Assembly: GCF_000172175.1 (NCBI RefSeq)
Contig: NZ_ABJL02000008.1
Coordinates: 1,054,001 to 1,118,000 of the forward strand
Length of the DNA stretch: 64,000 bases
From: Bacteroides intestinalis DSM 17393
GTDB taxonomy: Bacteria > Bacteroidota > Bacteroidia > Bacteroidales > Bacteroidaceae
Direction of reading: 5' to 3'
Shown piece after piece: positions 52,289 through 61,912 of the stretch; the first letter of the stretch is position 1; every line of letters begins with the position of its first letter. Position numbers and translations under genes: made by a program. The notes below the pieces were generated by a model, which saw nothing but the letters and a program-made list of their open reading frames with translations, searched no databases and was not told where the DNA came from.

Positions 52289-53383
52289 ATGCTGATATTC
52301 TTCATTATCCTCATCACCATATATCTTGGCGGAAACACCTATATATTCTATAGAGGTGCACAAGCGTTATCCGGACTTCCTGTTGGAATCAAAATCCCGT
52401 TGGCTATTTTGTTTTGGCTCGCAGCTCTATCCATCGTGGGGACGATGCTGACCCGTAACATAAAAATGCCGGTTTTCTTATCTCATACAATGTATGAAAT
52501 AGGCACTGGCTGGCTGATATTCACCTTATATATGGTCTTATTCCTACTCGCATTCGATCTGTTGAAACTATGCCGTATCCCTTTCAACTACAGCTTCGTC
52601 GTCTCTTTGCTATTTACAGTCATCTTATTAGGATATGGGTACTATAATTATCGCCACCCTAAAACGAACATAGTCAATATCGCCCTCAACAAACCTTTGA
52701 CCGGTGACCGGCAACCTATTAAAATAGCCGCCGTGAGTGACCTACATCTCGGATATGGAACCGGGAAAACGGCTTTAAAGCGATACGTGAAGATGATTAA
52801 CGAGCAAAATCCGGATTTGATTCTGATCGGAGGTGACTTGATTGACAACAGTGTAGTGCCTCTTTATGCTGAAAACATGATGGAGGAACTGTCCGAATTA
52901 AAAGCACCGTTAGGTATTTACATGGTTCCCGGTAATCACGAATATATCAGTGGCATGAATGCAAGTGCACGATTTATACAAGACACTCCCATACAGTTGT
53001 TGCGCGATTCAATAGTCACACTCCCCAGTGGCATACAATTGATAGGACGCGATGACCGATCGAACACTGCCCGCCGTTCATTGCAAGAGCTGATGGCAAA
53101 TGTAGATAAAAACAAGCCTATTATCTTGTTAGACCATCAGCCCTATAAACTGACTGAAAGTGAAACAGCCGGTGTCGACCTGCAATTTAGTGGACATACC
53201 CATCGAGGACAAGTATGGCCTATGAGCTTGGTAACAGACTACATCTACGAACAAAGTCATGGCTATCGCCAGTGGGGAAACAGCCATATATATGTTTCCA
53301 GTGGATTATCTCTTTGGGGACCTCCTTTCAGGATAGGAACGGAAAGTGAAATGGTTGTGTTACAATTATCCACAAAAGAATAA
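52289..53383 (+). CDS. Membrane metallophosphoesterase (YaeI-like)
   Basis: 364 residues. Four membrane segments in the first 130 residues, then a metallophosphoesterase domain (about 150-360) with VSDLHLGYG, GGDLID, PGNHEY, LLDHQP and FSGHTHRGQ, all metal ligands. Related proteins act on lipid-A-precursor-like phospholipids or have unknown substrates. It stands on the plus strand between sigma and fecR and looks inserted into the locus. Confidence 0.9.
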   Translation: MLIFFIILITIYLGGNTYIFYRGAQALSGLPVGIKIPLAILFWLAALSIVGTMLTRNIKMPVFLSHTMYEIGTGWLIFTLYMVLFLLAFDLLKLCRIPFNYSFVVSLLFTVILLGYGYYNYRHPKTNIVNIALNKPLTGDRQPIKIAAVSDLHLGYGTGKTALKRYVKMINEQNPDLILIGGDLIDNSVVPLYAENMMEELSELKAPLGIYMVPGNHEYISGMNASARFIQDTPIQLLRDSIVTLPSGIQLIGRDDRSNTARRSLQELMANVDKNKPIILLDHQPYKLTESETAGVDLQFSGHTHRGQVWPMSLVTDYIYEQSHGYRQWGNSHIYVSSGLSLWGPPFRIGTESEMVVLQLSTKE

Positions 53384-53457
53384 GAGGCATAGTACTCTCG
53401 CGGAAAAAAGATAATTTGTTCTATTTTTCCTGTTCCTTATGATTAAAACCGTATCAA

Positions 53458-53523
53458 GTCCGTGTTTGCTCCGTACCTATACAGAAGGAGTTGGTATGGG
53501 CTTGGTATGGAGCAGACAGGGAG
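53458..53523. repeat. Imperfect palindromic intergenic element
   Basis: Arms 53458-53477 (GTCCGTGTTTGCTCCGTACC) and 53504-53523 pair at about 16 of 20 positions. Inside and beside them, GGTATGG and CCGTACC units recur. No frame. It lies between the convergent phosphoesterase and sigma genes, where it could serve as a terminator. Confidence 0.6.
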
Positions 53524-53608
53524 AGGATATGGAGGTGATAAGAAATTAGTCTAAAATTCTGTTTTCCTCTAATGCTATAGAGAGAAATCAAAGTGACAGG
53601 TTGCACGT

Positions 53609-54169
53609 TTATAAATAAAAGAGTATAAGGAAATAGTAATACTCTTTCAGATATATACGAAGCTTTTTGTATGCAATCTTTTTAAGAGTATGTACAGTTT
53701 CAACAGATACATTTAATTGCTCAGCTATTTCAGCATTCTTTTTTCCTTCCATAGCCAATCGCATAATAGCCCGCATCTGATCAGGAAGTTTGTCAATAGC
53801 TTCTGCCAGAATCCGGTAAGTTTCTTCTTCCACTACTGCATCATGGAAGAAAGAATCCTTTTTCTTTTCAATAACTTTTTGAGCATATTCAAATACTACC
53901 TTAGAATGCTCCAATTCATTCAACGCCTTATTGCGCACGGCTGTATAAAGGAAAGCTTTGACTTGATGCAAATAGAAAAAATCATCTCTAATTTGCCATA
54001 ATTTTGCAAAGGAATCCTGTACAATATCAGCAGAGGTTTCTTCATCTTCAGTATATTGGTTTGCAAACAAACAAAGTGCCACATAATATTTATCAAAAAC
54101 ATTATGGAACTCCCGTTCATTAAGCCTAATACTAATGAGTGTATGAGAAGTTTCTGTAACCACCAGCAT
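53609..54169 (-). CDS. ECF RNA polymerase sigma factor
   Basis: 186 residues. Region 2 (about 20-85; FDKYYVALCLFANQYTEDEETSADIVQDSFAKLW) and region 4 helix-turn-helix (about 115-170; LPDQMRAIMRLAMEGKKNAEIAEQLNVSVETVHTLKK). A hydrophobic end (YYYFLILFYL) as in the first sigma factor of this window. It is divergent from the pectate lyase gene and should partner the FecR at 50920-52092. Confidence 0.93.
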   Translation of the reverse strand: MLVVTETSHTLISIRLNEREFHNVFDKYYVALCLFANQYTEDEETSADIVQDSFAKLWQIRDDFFYLHQVKAFLYTAVRNKALNELEHSKVVFEYAQKVIEKKKDSFFHDAVVEEETYRILAEAIDKLPDQMRAIMRLAMEGKKNAEIAEQLNVSVETVHTLKKIAYKKLRIYLKEYYYFLILFYL

Positions 54170-54284
54170 TCTTTTTTCTCTATTCTACTGCGAAAATAGA
54201 AAAAAATATTAAAAAAAGACACAGTAAGACCTAAACTTCCACATAGAAAAAGAATTTGTCGACATCCGTCACTCAGGAAACCCA

Positions 54285-54292
54285 TACTTTTG
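54285..54292 (+). promoter_or_regulatory. -7 box of the pectate lyase gene
   Basis: TACTTTTG, 27 bp before the ATG at 54320. No proper -33 partner is visible at 19-21 bp, so a sigma factor other than the housekeeping one may be involved. Confidence 0.5.
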
Positions 54293-54319
54293 TCCCATCA
54301 GAATATTAATCTTAAGACC

Positions 54320-56086
54320 ATGAAGAAAAACTACACGATTCTATTTATCATGCTTTTATGTGCCGTTTTTGCACAAGCTCAAACCACTCCGGCCTTCCCC
54401 GGTGCCGAAGGTTTTGCCCGCTACACCGTAACCGGCGGGCGCGGAGGTATCGTATATCACGTCACCAACCTTAATGACAGCGGCGAAGGATCACTGCGTG
54501 CAGGAATTGAGATGAAAGTTCCCCGCACCATTGTTTTTGATGTGTCGGGTATTATTGAACTGAAAAGCAGGCTGGTCATAAAAAACGGGAATCTTACTAT
54601 CGCCGGACAAACAGCTCCGGGAGATGGGATTTGTATCAAGAACTACACCCTGCACATTGCCGGATACAAGGAAGAAGATAAAAAGGACCAATGCGCCACT
54701 AATATTATTATCCGCTTCATTCGCTGCCGGATGGGAGATGAAAAGAAAGCGGAAGACGATGCCATGTGGGGACGTTATACCTCGGATATCATCATAGATC
54801 ATTGTAGTATGAGCTGGAGTACGGACGAATGCGCTTCTTTTTATAGTAATAAGAACTTTACTATGCAGTGGTGTATCTTGAGTGAAAGCCTAACCAAATC
54901 GGTACACGTCAAAGGAAACCACGGATATGGAGCCATTTGGGGAGGTGAGGGAGCAAGTTTTCACCATAATCTGCTGGCTCATCACAGTAGCCGCACTCCT
55001 CGTCTGGATGGCAGCCGATCCATAGGAAGATGGGAAGAGGAGCTCACCGATCTGCGCAACAATGTATTCTATAACTGGGGCCCTACCAACGGAGGATATG
55101 CCGGAGAAGGCGGACGGTATAACTTTGTGAACAATTATTATAAACCAGGCCCCTCTACTGCCACAAAGAAGAGTATCGTCAACCGTATCTTTCAGCCCAA
55201 TGCCGATGATGGTACACAAAGCAATCCTGCAGGTATATGGGGAAGCTTTTATGTGGATGGTAACTACTTTGACGATACTTGCTCCAAATTGAGTAATGAC
55301 ATGAAAAAACTGGTGAGTGAAACCAATGCAGATAACTGGGAAGGCATTCATCCGCATCTGGGTAACGGTGAACTGCCGGGAGGAAGTAAAGACGGCATAA
55401 AAAGTAAGACAGAATTTGAAGTCGCATCCGTTAGTACGCATGCTGCAGCACAGGCTTATGAAAAAGTACTGGCACAAGTAGGCGCCAGCCTGAAGCGTGA
55501 CGCCGTCGATGAACGGATCATCTTTGAAGTTAAGAATGGGAATTACACTTATGAAGGTAGCAACGGCAGTAGTAACGGACTGATTGATTCACAAGCCGAT
55601 GTGGAAGGATGGCCTCTGTACAATAATGAAGAAAAGCCTGCAGATTCCAATGGGGACGGTATTCCTGACACTTGGGCTACCCAGTATCTTCCCGTCGGCA
55701 AAACCTATAAGGACATAGAACCATCTACCGGTTACTCTTATCTGGAACTTTACATCAATAGCCTCGTTGACGACTTGATGAAAGCCTGTTACGAAAACAG
55801 CAGTAATTCCCCAAGCAACCACGATTTCGGTTTATATGGCACTACCACAGGGATTTCTTCTCCTTCTGCCCAAGAAACAGATGCGGTAAAATGTTTCCGG
55901 CAGGATAAGCAAATTGTCCTTAAGGGACTTTGCGCAGGGGCACGCATCGAAATTTATGATTTATCGGGAAGAATCATGGCTTCCTATCAAAGCTCTGACG
56001 AACAGGCTGTATACCCCCTCACCCAACCTGCCATTATTAACATCCTATCGGGAGGGAAAAAGTACAGTTTCAAAAGTCCTCGTTAA
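54320..56086 (+). CDS. Pectate lyase, PL1-type
   Basis: 588 residues from ATG 54320; ten codons upstream are open but overlap the promoter. Signal peptide (ILFIMLLCAVFAQAQ). The parallel beta-helix (about 25-400) shows AFPGAEGFARYTVTGGRGG, NLTIAGQTAPGDGICI, DECASFYSNKNFTMQWC and HHNLLAHHSSRTPRLDG, characteristic of PL1 lyases that cleave polygalacturonate by beta-elimination. A GDGIPDTWA calcium-like segment and a short C-terminal sorting-like domain follow. It lies next to a SusCD locus and suggests that pectin is the substrate of that locus. Confidence 0.92.
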   Translation: MKKNYTILFIMLLCAVFAQAQTTPAFPGAEGFARYTVTGGRGGIVYHVTNLNDSGEGSLRAGIEMKVPRTIVFDVSGIIELKSRLVIKNGNLTIAGQTAPGDGICIKNYTLHIAGYKEEDKKDQCATNIIIRFIRCRMGDEKKAEDDAMWGRYTSDIIIDHCSMSWSTDECASFYSNKNFTMQWCILSESLTKSVHVKGNHGYGAIWGGEGASFHHNLLAHHSSRTPRLDGSRSIGRWEEELTDLRNNVFYNWGPTNGGYAGEGGRYNFVNNYYKPGPSTATKKSIVNRIFQPNADDGTQSNPAGIWGSFYVDGNYFDDTCSKLSNDMKKLVSETNADNWEGIHPHLGNGELPGGSKDGIKSKTEFEVASVSTHAAAQAYEKVLAQVGASLKRDAVDERIIFEVKNGNYTYEGSNGSSNGLIDSQADVEGWPLYNNEEKPADSNGDGIPDTWATQYLPVGKTYKDIEPSTGYSYLELYINSLVDDLMKACYENSSNSPSNHDFGLYGTTTGISSPSAQETDAVKCFRQDKQIVLKGLCAGARIEIYDLSGRIMASYQSSDEQAVYPLTQPAIINILSGGKKYSFKSPR

Positions 56087-56261
56087 TTTTATTGTAATGT
56101 GGAGATTGCAATACACAGAACCACTGTCTCTTATTATTTATTTTTATAAAAAAAGTCAGATAACTCGATTTGCATAAATAAAGAAAAGGAGTAACTTTGC
56201 GAGCGATTTTAGAAAGTAGATTACGTTTTTTAATTTATATAACTTAAAAAAAGAGCTAATT

Positions 56262-56963
56262 ATGACTTATTCACACGAAGTGGAACACATGTGTGTTGTA
56301 AAGAAAGGTCCTAACCACGGACCGGCTCCCATACCCGAAGAAGGCAAATGGGTAAAATCAAAAGAAATAGTTGATATTTCAGGTTTAACACATGGTGTAG
56401 GTTGGTGTGCTCCTCAACAAGGTGCTTGTAAACTGACTTTGAACGTAAAAGAAGGTATCATTCAGGAAGCATTGGTTGAAACAATCGGCTGCTCCGGTAT
56501 GACTCACTCAGCTGCTATGGCTGCCGAAATCCTTCCGGGCAAGACAGTACTCGAAGCATTGAACACTGACCTTGTTTGTGACGCTATCAATACAGCAATG
56601 CGCGAACTTTTCCTGCAAATCGTTTACGGACGTACTCAGTCTGCTTTCTCTGAAGGTGGTTTGATTATCGGTGCAGGTTTGGAAGACTTGGGTAAAGGTC
56701 TGCGTAGCCAGGTAGGTACACTGTACGGTACTCTGGCCAAAGGTCCTCGTTACCTGGAAATGGCCGAAGGTTACATCAAGAATATCTTCTTGGATAAGAA
56801 TGACGAGATCTGCGGATACGAATTCGTTCACATGGGTAAATTCATGGATGAAATCAAGAAGGGTACAGATGCTAACGAAGCATTGAAGAAGGTTACCGGT
56901 ACTTACGGTCGCGTAACACCTGAGCAGGGAGCAGTTAAACATATTGATCCACGTCACGAATAA
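56262..56963 (+). CDS. NifU/IscU-like iron-sulfur cluster scaffold protein
   Basis: 233 residues. The N-terminal half is IscU/NifU-like, with conserved Cys49, Cys56 and Cys77 (GWCAPQQGAC, TIGCSGM) that would hold a cluster. The second half (about 115-225) is a helical extension not found in ordinary IscU. No signal peptide. It is followed after 19 bp by the GGGtGRT gene with a strong AGGAGG site, so the two form one unit. Confidence 0.85.
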   Translation: MTYSHEVEHMCVVKKGPNHGPAPIPEEGKWVKSKEIVDISGLTHGVGWCAPQQGACKLTLNVKEGIIQEALVETIGCSGMTHSAAMAAEILPGKTVLEALNTDLVCDAINTAMRELFLQIVYGRTQSAFSEGGLIIGAGLEDLGKGLRSQVGTLYGTLAKGPRYLEMAEGYIKNIFLDKNDEICGYEFVHMGKFMDEIKKGTDANEALKKVTGTYGRVTPEQGAVKHIDPRHE

Positions 56964-56982
56964 TATAAGGAGGAAAGAAATT

Positions 56983-57993
56983 ATGATTAGAGAAGTAAAA
57001 TTTGAAAGTCAAGACCGTCGTATCAAAGGTATCATTGCTGCCTTGAACGCTAACGGCATCAAAGACATCGAGGAAGCAAACGCAATCTGCGAAGCTGCCG
57101 GACTTGATCCTTATAAAACGTGTGAAGAAACTCAGCCGATCTGTTTTGAAAATGCAAAATGGGCTTACGTAGTAGGTGCAGCTATTGCATTGAAGAAAGG
57201 TTGCAAGAATGCTGCTGACGCTGCCGAAGCTATCGGTATCGGTCTGCAAGCTTTCTGTATCCCGGGTTCTGTAGCCGACGACCGTAAGGTTGGTATCGGT
57301 CATGGTAACCTGGCAGCTATGTTGCTGCGCGAAGAGACTAAGTGTTTTGCTTTCCTGGCAGGTCACGAGTCATTTGCTGCTGCAGAAGGTGCTATCAAAA
57401 TTGCTGCTAAAGCTGACAAAGTACGTAAAGAACCTCTGCGTTGTATCCTGAACGGTTTGGGTAAGGATGCTGCACAGATCATCTCTCGTATCAATGGCTT
57501 TACTTACGTACAAACTCAATTCGACTACTATACTTCTGAACTGAAAGTTGTTCGCGAAATCGCTTACTCTGACGGTGAGCGTGCCAAAGTAAAATGCTAT
57601 GGTTGCGACGACGTTCGTGAAGGTGTAGCTGTTATGTGGAAAGAAGGTGTAGACGTTTCTATCACTGGTAACTCTACTAACCCGACTCGTTTCCAACACC
57701 CGGTTGCAGGTACTTACAAGAAAGAGCGTATGCTTGCTGGTAAGCCTTATTTCTCAGTAGCTTCCGGTGGTGGTACAGGTCGTACCCTTCACCCGGATAA
57801 CATGGCAGCCGGTCCGGCTTCTTATGGTATGACCGACACCATGGGACGTATGCACTCAGACGCTCAGTTCGCTGGTTCTTCATCTGTTCCTGCTCACGTA
57901 GAAATGATGGGATTCCTCGGCATCGGTAACAACCCGATGGTAGGTTGTACAGTGGCTTGTGCGGTTGACGTAGCTCAGGCTTTGAGCAAGTAA
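56983..57993 (+). CDS. GGGtGRT protein
   Basis: 336 residues from ATG 56983, 9 bp after AAGGAGGA. Named for GGGTGRT (262-268), here SGGGTGRTLHP. Also notable are many cysteines (at about 36, 47, 54, 74, 92, 121, 154, 205 and 208, the last two in CYGCDD), GHGNLAAMLL and VGCTVACAVDVA near the end. It is known as a family without an assigned function. The fixed pairing with an Fe-S scaffold suggests an Fe-S or redox protein, but this is inferred. Confidence 0.85.
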   Translation: MIREVKFESQDRRIKGIIAALNANGIKDIEEANAICEAAGLDPYKTCEETQPICFENAKWAYVVGAAIALKKGCKNAADAAEAIGIGLQAFCIPGSVADDRKVGIGHGNLAAMLLREETKCFAFLAGHESFAAAEGAIKIAAKADKVRKEPLRCILNGLGKDAAQIISRINGFTYVQTQFDYYTSELKVVREIAYSDGERAKVKCYGCDDVREGVAVMWKEGVDVSITGNSTNPTRFQHPVAGTYKKERMLAGKPYFSVASGGGTGRTLHPDNMAAGPASYGMTDTMGRMHSDAQFAGSSSVPAHVEMMGFLGIGNNPMVGCTVACAVDVAQALSK

Positions 57994-58016
57994 GTAATTA
58001 CTTAATCAAAATAATA

Positions 58017-58050
58017 AATCCCTGTAACTGATAAGGTTATGGGGATTTTT
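58017..58050 (+). terminator. Terminator of the scaffold/GGGtGRT unit
   Basis: Stem AATCCCTGTAAC/GTTATGGGGATT (58017-58028 with 58036-58047), two mismatches, then TTTTTA. Confidence 0.75.
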
Positions 58051-58411
58051 ATTTCATCTACACAGATACAAGATATTTATAAACTGCCCCACTCCATAAT
58101 TCAAAACATAAGAAGAATAAAATGATAATATCCCTAAGAACTTATAACAAGCGAATAAAATTCTTGTATTTTTTAACTAGAGTTTTTCTAAAGGTACACA
58201 ATAAAATTGCAGAATTTGACTACAAATAAGAGTTTTTGAACAAAAAATCAAATATTCAGTTGTATATTCGATAATAACACAATATCTTTGTAGTTGTTTA
58301 TTATGATCATTTTCTACAAATGTCAACCGAGCACAGACTTATCTTGCATTTGTAAGGATCACACATAGACCTGAAAAAGGAACGCGAGACTATCAATAAA
58401 CACTAAATAAT
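58051..58411. other. Gene-free stretch upstream of the LruC gene
   Basis: AT-rich, no open frame of note. An 'ATATCTTTGTAGTTG' at about 58281-58295 carries TATCTTTG, a -7 match; it would start transcription about 120 nt before the ATG at 58412. Nothing else recognised. Confidence 0.45.
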
Positions 58412-60367
58412 ATGTGGAAAAAATTATTAAGAACTACTTTATGCGCTGCACTCGTATTAAGCAGCTGTACGGACAATGACGTTTATAAGGGGCCTAAGGA
58501 GGATGAAAAAGAATTCAACAATTTCTCCTTTTCTACTGTACAAAAAGGCGTAAACTTAAATGTGAATTACGTAAATGGTACTGTAAAATCAAATGTGTAT
58601 TTTGAAGTATATGATGAAATGCCTGTTACTGAAAGTGAATACGGTACTTACATCAAGCGTCAGGATGTAAATTACCTGTTTGCTGCCTATACCCAAGAAG
58701 ACGGTACCTATAGAGGAAAGATAGAATTACCTTCATACTTAACAAAGGTATATATCTATTCTCCTGTTTTCTTTGCGCAAACTCTGATGGAAGCAAATAT
58801 TGTAAATGGCAATATTGAAGTTACGGATAAGGCGGCACCTATACCTACTCGTGCAATTTACTCAACTTCCTCCCCGTATGATAGCTATCTGGTAAGCAAT
58901 CAGTATGGAAATGAAGTGTGGAAAACCTGGTTAGGTGACTACGATAAGCATAAAAACGGAGATATCAACTACAAGTATACAGGTATATTGGCAGCAACAG
59001 AAAAAGATGGTTTATATGCTGCACATACCCGTATTATAAACACCCATAGTACTTGCCCGCAAGAATACCGTGGCTACTCGGATATGTATGTTAACGAAGA
59101 TGCTGAAGTAGTAGTTACATTCTTGGGGCAAAACACCTGTTGGACATGCTCTTTGGGATATTACTATTATAAAGCAGGAGAACAACCCAAAGACTTAAAT
59201 GATGCTCATGTAATTATGTTGTTCCCGAATACTCAGGATGGTACTTGGAGAAATTGGACAGCATATAAAAGTGCCGGTATTAATCCGTTGACCGCTGTAC
59301 AACTAATGTATTATCCCAATATTGCATCCAAAAGTAAAGAAGGGGCAACCACGGTATTTCCTGCCGGTTACAGAATCGGTTTTGTTCTGGCCACCAATGG
59401 TTGGAATCATCATGTTAACGGTTTTTCCGGATACAAAAAATACCGTGCTGCCACTTCAAGTGGCTTAAGTTTAAACGACAAAGGCATGAAATTTAATGAA
59501 CCACGCACTGCAGTTTACAGATATAGCGACTGGATATTGACTTCTTTTGAAGATTATATGACTGACGAAAACTTCAGCGATGTAGTCATTGCTTTAAAAT
59601 CGAATCCGGTAGACGCTATTACTGACATACCCGTGACAAATCCTGATGATGATAAAACAAGTATTGATTTCCTTAAAGGTATATACGCATTCGAGGATCT
59701 ATGGCCCAATCAGGGAGATTACGACATGAATGATGTAATTGTGCGATATAACTATGGAAACACCTTCAATGAAAAGAATCAAATATATTCCGAATCGTTC
59801 ACATTCAAAACATTCCAGAATATTGCTACCAATAATAATGGTTTAGGATTCAGACTCATTACGGAAGAAAATATTAAATCTGCCACCTGCTCCATTCGTA
59901 AAGAAGGTGAGAAAGACTTCACCGAAACCACATTTGCATACGAGCCCCAGGAAAACATATACCTCCTGACTGAAAATGTGAAAGATAATATGGGAGCAGA
60001 ATACAAAGTGACTGTTAATTATAGTAAGCCCATTTCAGCGCAATCAGAAGCTCAGGCATTCATATTCAAGAACGAAGAAGATGGTTTACGATGGGAAGTA
60101 CATATTCCTCAGGAAACACCGACATCCAAAATAAATAAAACCCATTTTGGTCAGGGAGATGATGCATCTAAACCGGATCGAGGCATCTACTATGTGCGTA
60201 AAGGTAACTATCCTTTTGCATTCTTTCTGAGTCGGGCTACAGAAAGTGATTTAAGCAAATTACTGGATGGAAACAACGAAAGAAAAGCTATAAATCTGTT
60301 ATATAGTGGTTATGATGAATGGGTAACCAGTAATGGTGAAAAGAATAAAGATTGGTATAAAAATTAA
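58412..60367 (+). CDS. LruC-domain lipoprotein
   Basis: 651 residues. Lipobox ALVLSSCTD (Cys19). The C-terminal half matches the LruC domain (about 420-640): AFEDLWPNQGDYDMNDVIVRY is the defining Ca-binding-like motif, and NNGLGFRLI and TPTSKINKTHFG follow. The N-terminal half has Ig-like beta strands. It is a surface-exposed or periplasmic lipoprotein; the role is unknown. Its mRNA has a long 5' leader. Confidence 0.88.
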   Translation: MWKKLLRTTLCAALVLSSCTDNDVYKGPKEDEKEFNNFSFSTVQKGVNLNVNYVNGTVKSNVYFEVYDEMPVTESEYGTYIKRQDVNYLFAAYTQEDGTYRGKIELPSYLTKVYIYSPVFFAQTLMEANIVNGNIEVTDKAAPIPTRAIYSTSSPYDSYLVSNQYGNEVWKTWLGDYDKHKNGDINYKYTGILAATEKDGLYAAHTRIINTHSTCPQEYRGYSDMYVNEDAEVVVTFLGQNTCWTCSLGYYYYKAGEQPKDLNDAHVIMLFPNTQDGTWRNWTAYKSAGINPLTAVQLMYYPNIASKSKEGATTVFPAGYRIGFVLATNGWNHHVNGFSGYKKYRAATSSGLSLNDKGMKFNEPRTAVYRYSDWILTSFEDYMTDENFSDVVIALKSNPVDAITDIPVTNPDDDKTSIDFLKGIYAFEDLWPNQGDYDMNDVIVRYNYGNTFNEKNQIYSESFTFKTFQNIATNNNGLGFRLITEENIKSATCSIRKEGEKDFTETTFAYEPQENIYLLTENVKDNMGAEYKVTVNYSKPISAQSEAQAFIFKNEEDGLRWEVHIPQETPTSKINKTHFGQGDDASKPDRGIYYVRKGNYPFAFFLSRATESDLSKLLDGNNERKAINLLYSGYDEWVTSNGEKNKDWYKN

Positions 60368-60416
60368 GGACTCTCCAAAAGCTCAAAGATAAAGGATAAG
60401 ACTGAAAAAGTTATAT

Positions 60417-60456
60417 AAAAGAGAGTATCCAGTTATGACTTAGATACTCTCTTTTA
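60417..60456. terminator. Bidirectional terminator between LruC gene and creD
   Basis: Perfect 13-bp stem (60417-60429 with 60443-60455; AAAAGAGAGTATC arm) with A and T runs on both sides, between convergent genes. Confidence 0.85.
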
Positions 60457-60467
60457 TATATAGATAT

Positions 60468-61853
60468 TTATTCATTAAACCAATCAATCTTCTTAGAGAA
60501 ATACATCACCATTGCCAGTATCACAAACAGTCCGAGACTACCGGCCAGCAAAGCAAAGGTTTCTAACTGGATAAGGATGAAAACATAAATGTAAAGAACA
60601 CTTAGCAAACCTACCATAATGAACGCCGTTTTTTTTCTTTTGATAATCCCCAGCATGTATCCACCCACCAAAGTAATAGTAAGCACCGATGCCACCAAGT
60701 AAGCCATATTGAAACCAATATGCTCGGACATGGATAATAACAGACTATAGAATAGACAAAGAGCTAATCCTACCAACAAATATTGCAGGGCATGAATACG
60801 GGTTTTCTCCATTATCTCTGTGAAGAATATTACTGTAAAAGTCAGTAGAATAATCAGAATAGCATACTTAGTAGAGCGCATAGACTGCTGATACTGCTCT
60901 ACCGGCATTTTCAGATTGACACCAAAATTAGAGTTTTGAATATCTTTAATGCTGGCATTCTGATAATTGACAAGTACCTGGGGATAATTCCGATTAAGAT
61001 TCAACACCTGCCACTGTGCTGAGAAATCTTTCTCTGTAATCTCCCGTTTCTCAGGCAAATAATTGCCATCAAAACTTGGAGTATTCCAATTTGCTTTCAG
61101 GTTCACTTTGGTGGTTTTGCCCAATGGGGTAAAGTAGATAGACTGGGAACCTTTCAATTTAATTTTCATTTCATAAGGCAATTTCCTGTCTTCTTTCAGA
61201 GAGGAAAGGTCGACAATGGCATGAACACCCATACTTTCAATACCTCGTCCATCCACTCCCGGCTCAAACGTATAGACAGAATCATTCAGTGTAATGCTGA
61301 CCTGTTCACTGAGACCACGCATATCTGTTAGGTTCAAGCAAACAGCTGCTCTATTGTACTGAAGCACATCCATGTCGACATTACTCTTACGGAGTTCTTC
61401 CGAACTAAAGAATCCCTTGATCAGTAATTCGGATTGATAGACATTTACCTTATAAATTCCTCTCTGAAGAATCTCTGTACTCAACTGTCCATCTATTGAC
61501 AATTCATCAGGAAGCAATGTTATACTCCCCATAGTAATCTTCTTTACTCCATTATCTTCCTGAGTAATGGGATATTGCAAGTTAATATAAGGGCCTGTAA
61601 TAGTCTGTGCCAAACTCCACTTTTGGCCGACTTCCTCAATAGCATCCGTCTGTATCTGCCCACGTTCCCTAATCATATCTTCGATCATAAACATCGGGAT
61701 CAACAGCAATAAAATTAGAAAAGCGATAACTACCACTTTAATTGATTTAGAGAAACGGCGTAGACAGCCCCTTGCCTGTTTCTTTGTTTCATTCAGATTC
61801 TCTGTGAAATCTACATTGAAATCTTCATTCAAATTGTCATTCAAATTGTCCAT
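60468..61853 (-). CDS. creD: CreD-family inner-membrane protein
   Basis: 461 residues. One N-terminal membrane segment (about 36-56, VVVIAFLILLLLIPMFMIEDMI), a periplasmic part to about 325, then four to five C-terminal segments. It matches CreD in length and order (YPITQEDNGVKKI; YFTPLGKTTKVNLKANW). CreD in enterobacteria affects the cell envelope under CreBC. Here it is downstream of a winged-helix regulator and a membrane protein, with a 59-bp gap. Confidence 0.9.
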   Translation of the reverse strand: MDNLNDNLNEDFNVDFTENLNETKKQARGCLRRFSKSIKVVVIAFLILLLLIPMFMIEDMIRERGQIQTDAIEEVGQKWSLAQTITGPYINLQYPITQEDNGVKKITMGSITLLPDELSIDGQLSTEILQRGIYKVNVYQSELLIKGFFSSEELRKSNVDMDVLQYNRAAVCLNLTDMRGLSEQVSITLNDSVYTFEPGVDGRGIESMGVHAIVDLSSLKEDRKLPYEMKIKLKGSQSIYFTPLGKTTKVNLKANWNTPSFDGNYLPEKREITEKDFSAQWQVLNLNRNYPQVLVNYQNASIKDIQNSNFGVNLKMPVEQYQQSMRSTKYAILIILLTFTVIFFTEIMEKTRIHALQYLLVGLALCLFYSLLLSMSEHIGFNMAYLVASVLTITLVGGYMLGIIKRKKTAFIMVGLLSVLYIYVFILIQLETFALLAGSLGLFVILAMVMYFSKKIDWFNE

Positions 61854-61912
61854 AATAGAATAGTATTAAGTAAGATATTTAGTATTGTCCGGTTTTGTGT
61901 GAAGCCAAACAT

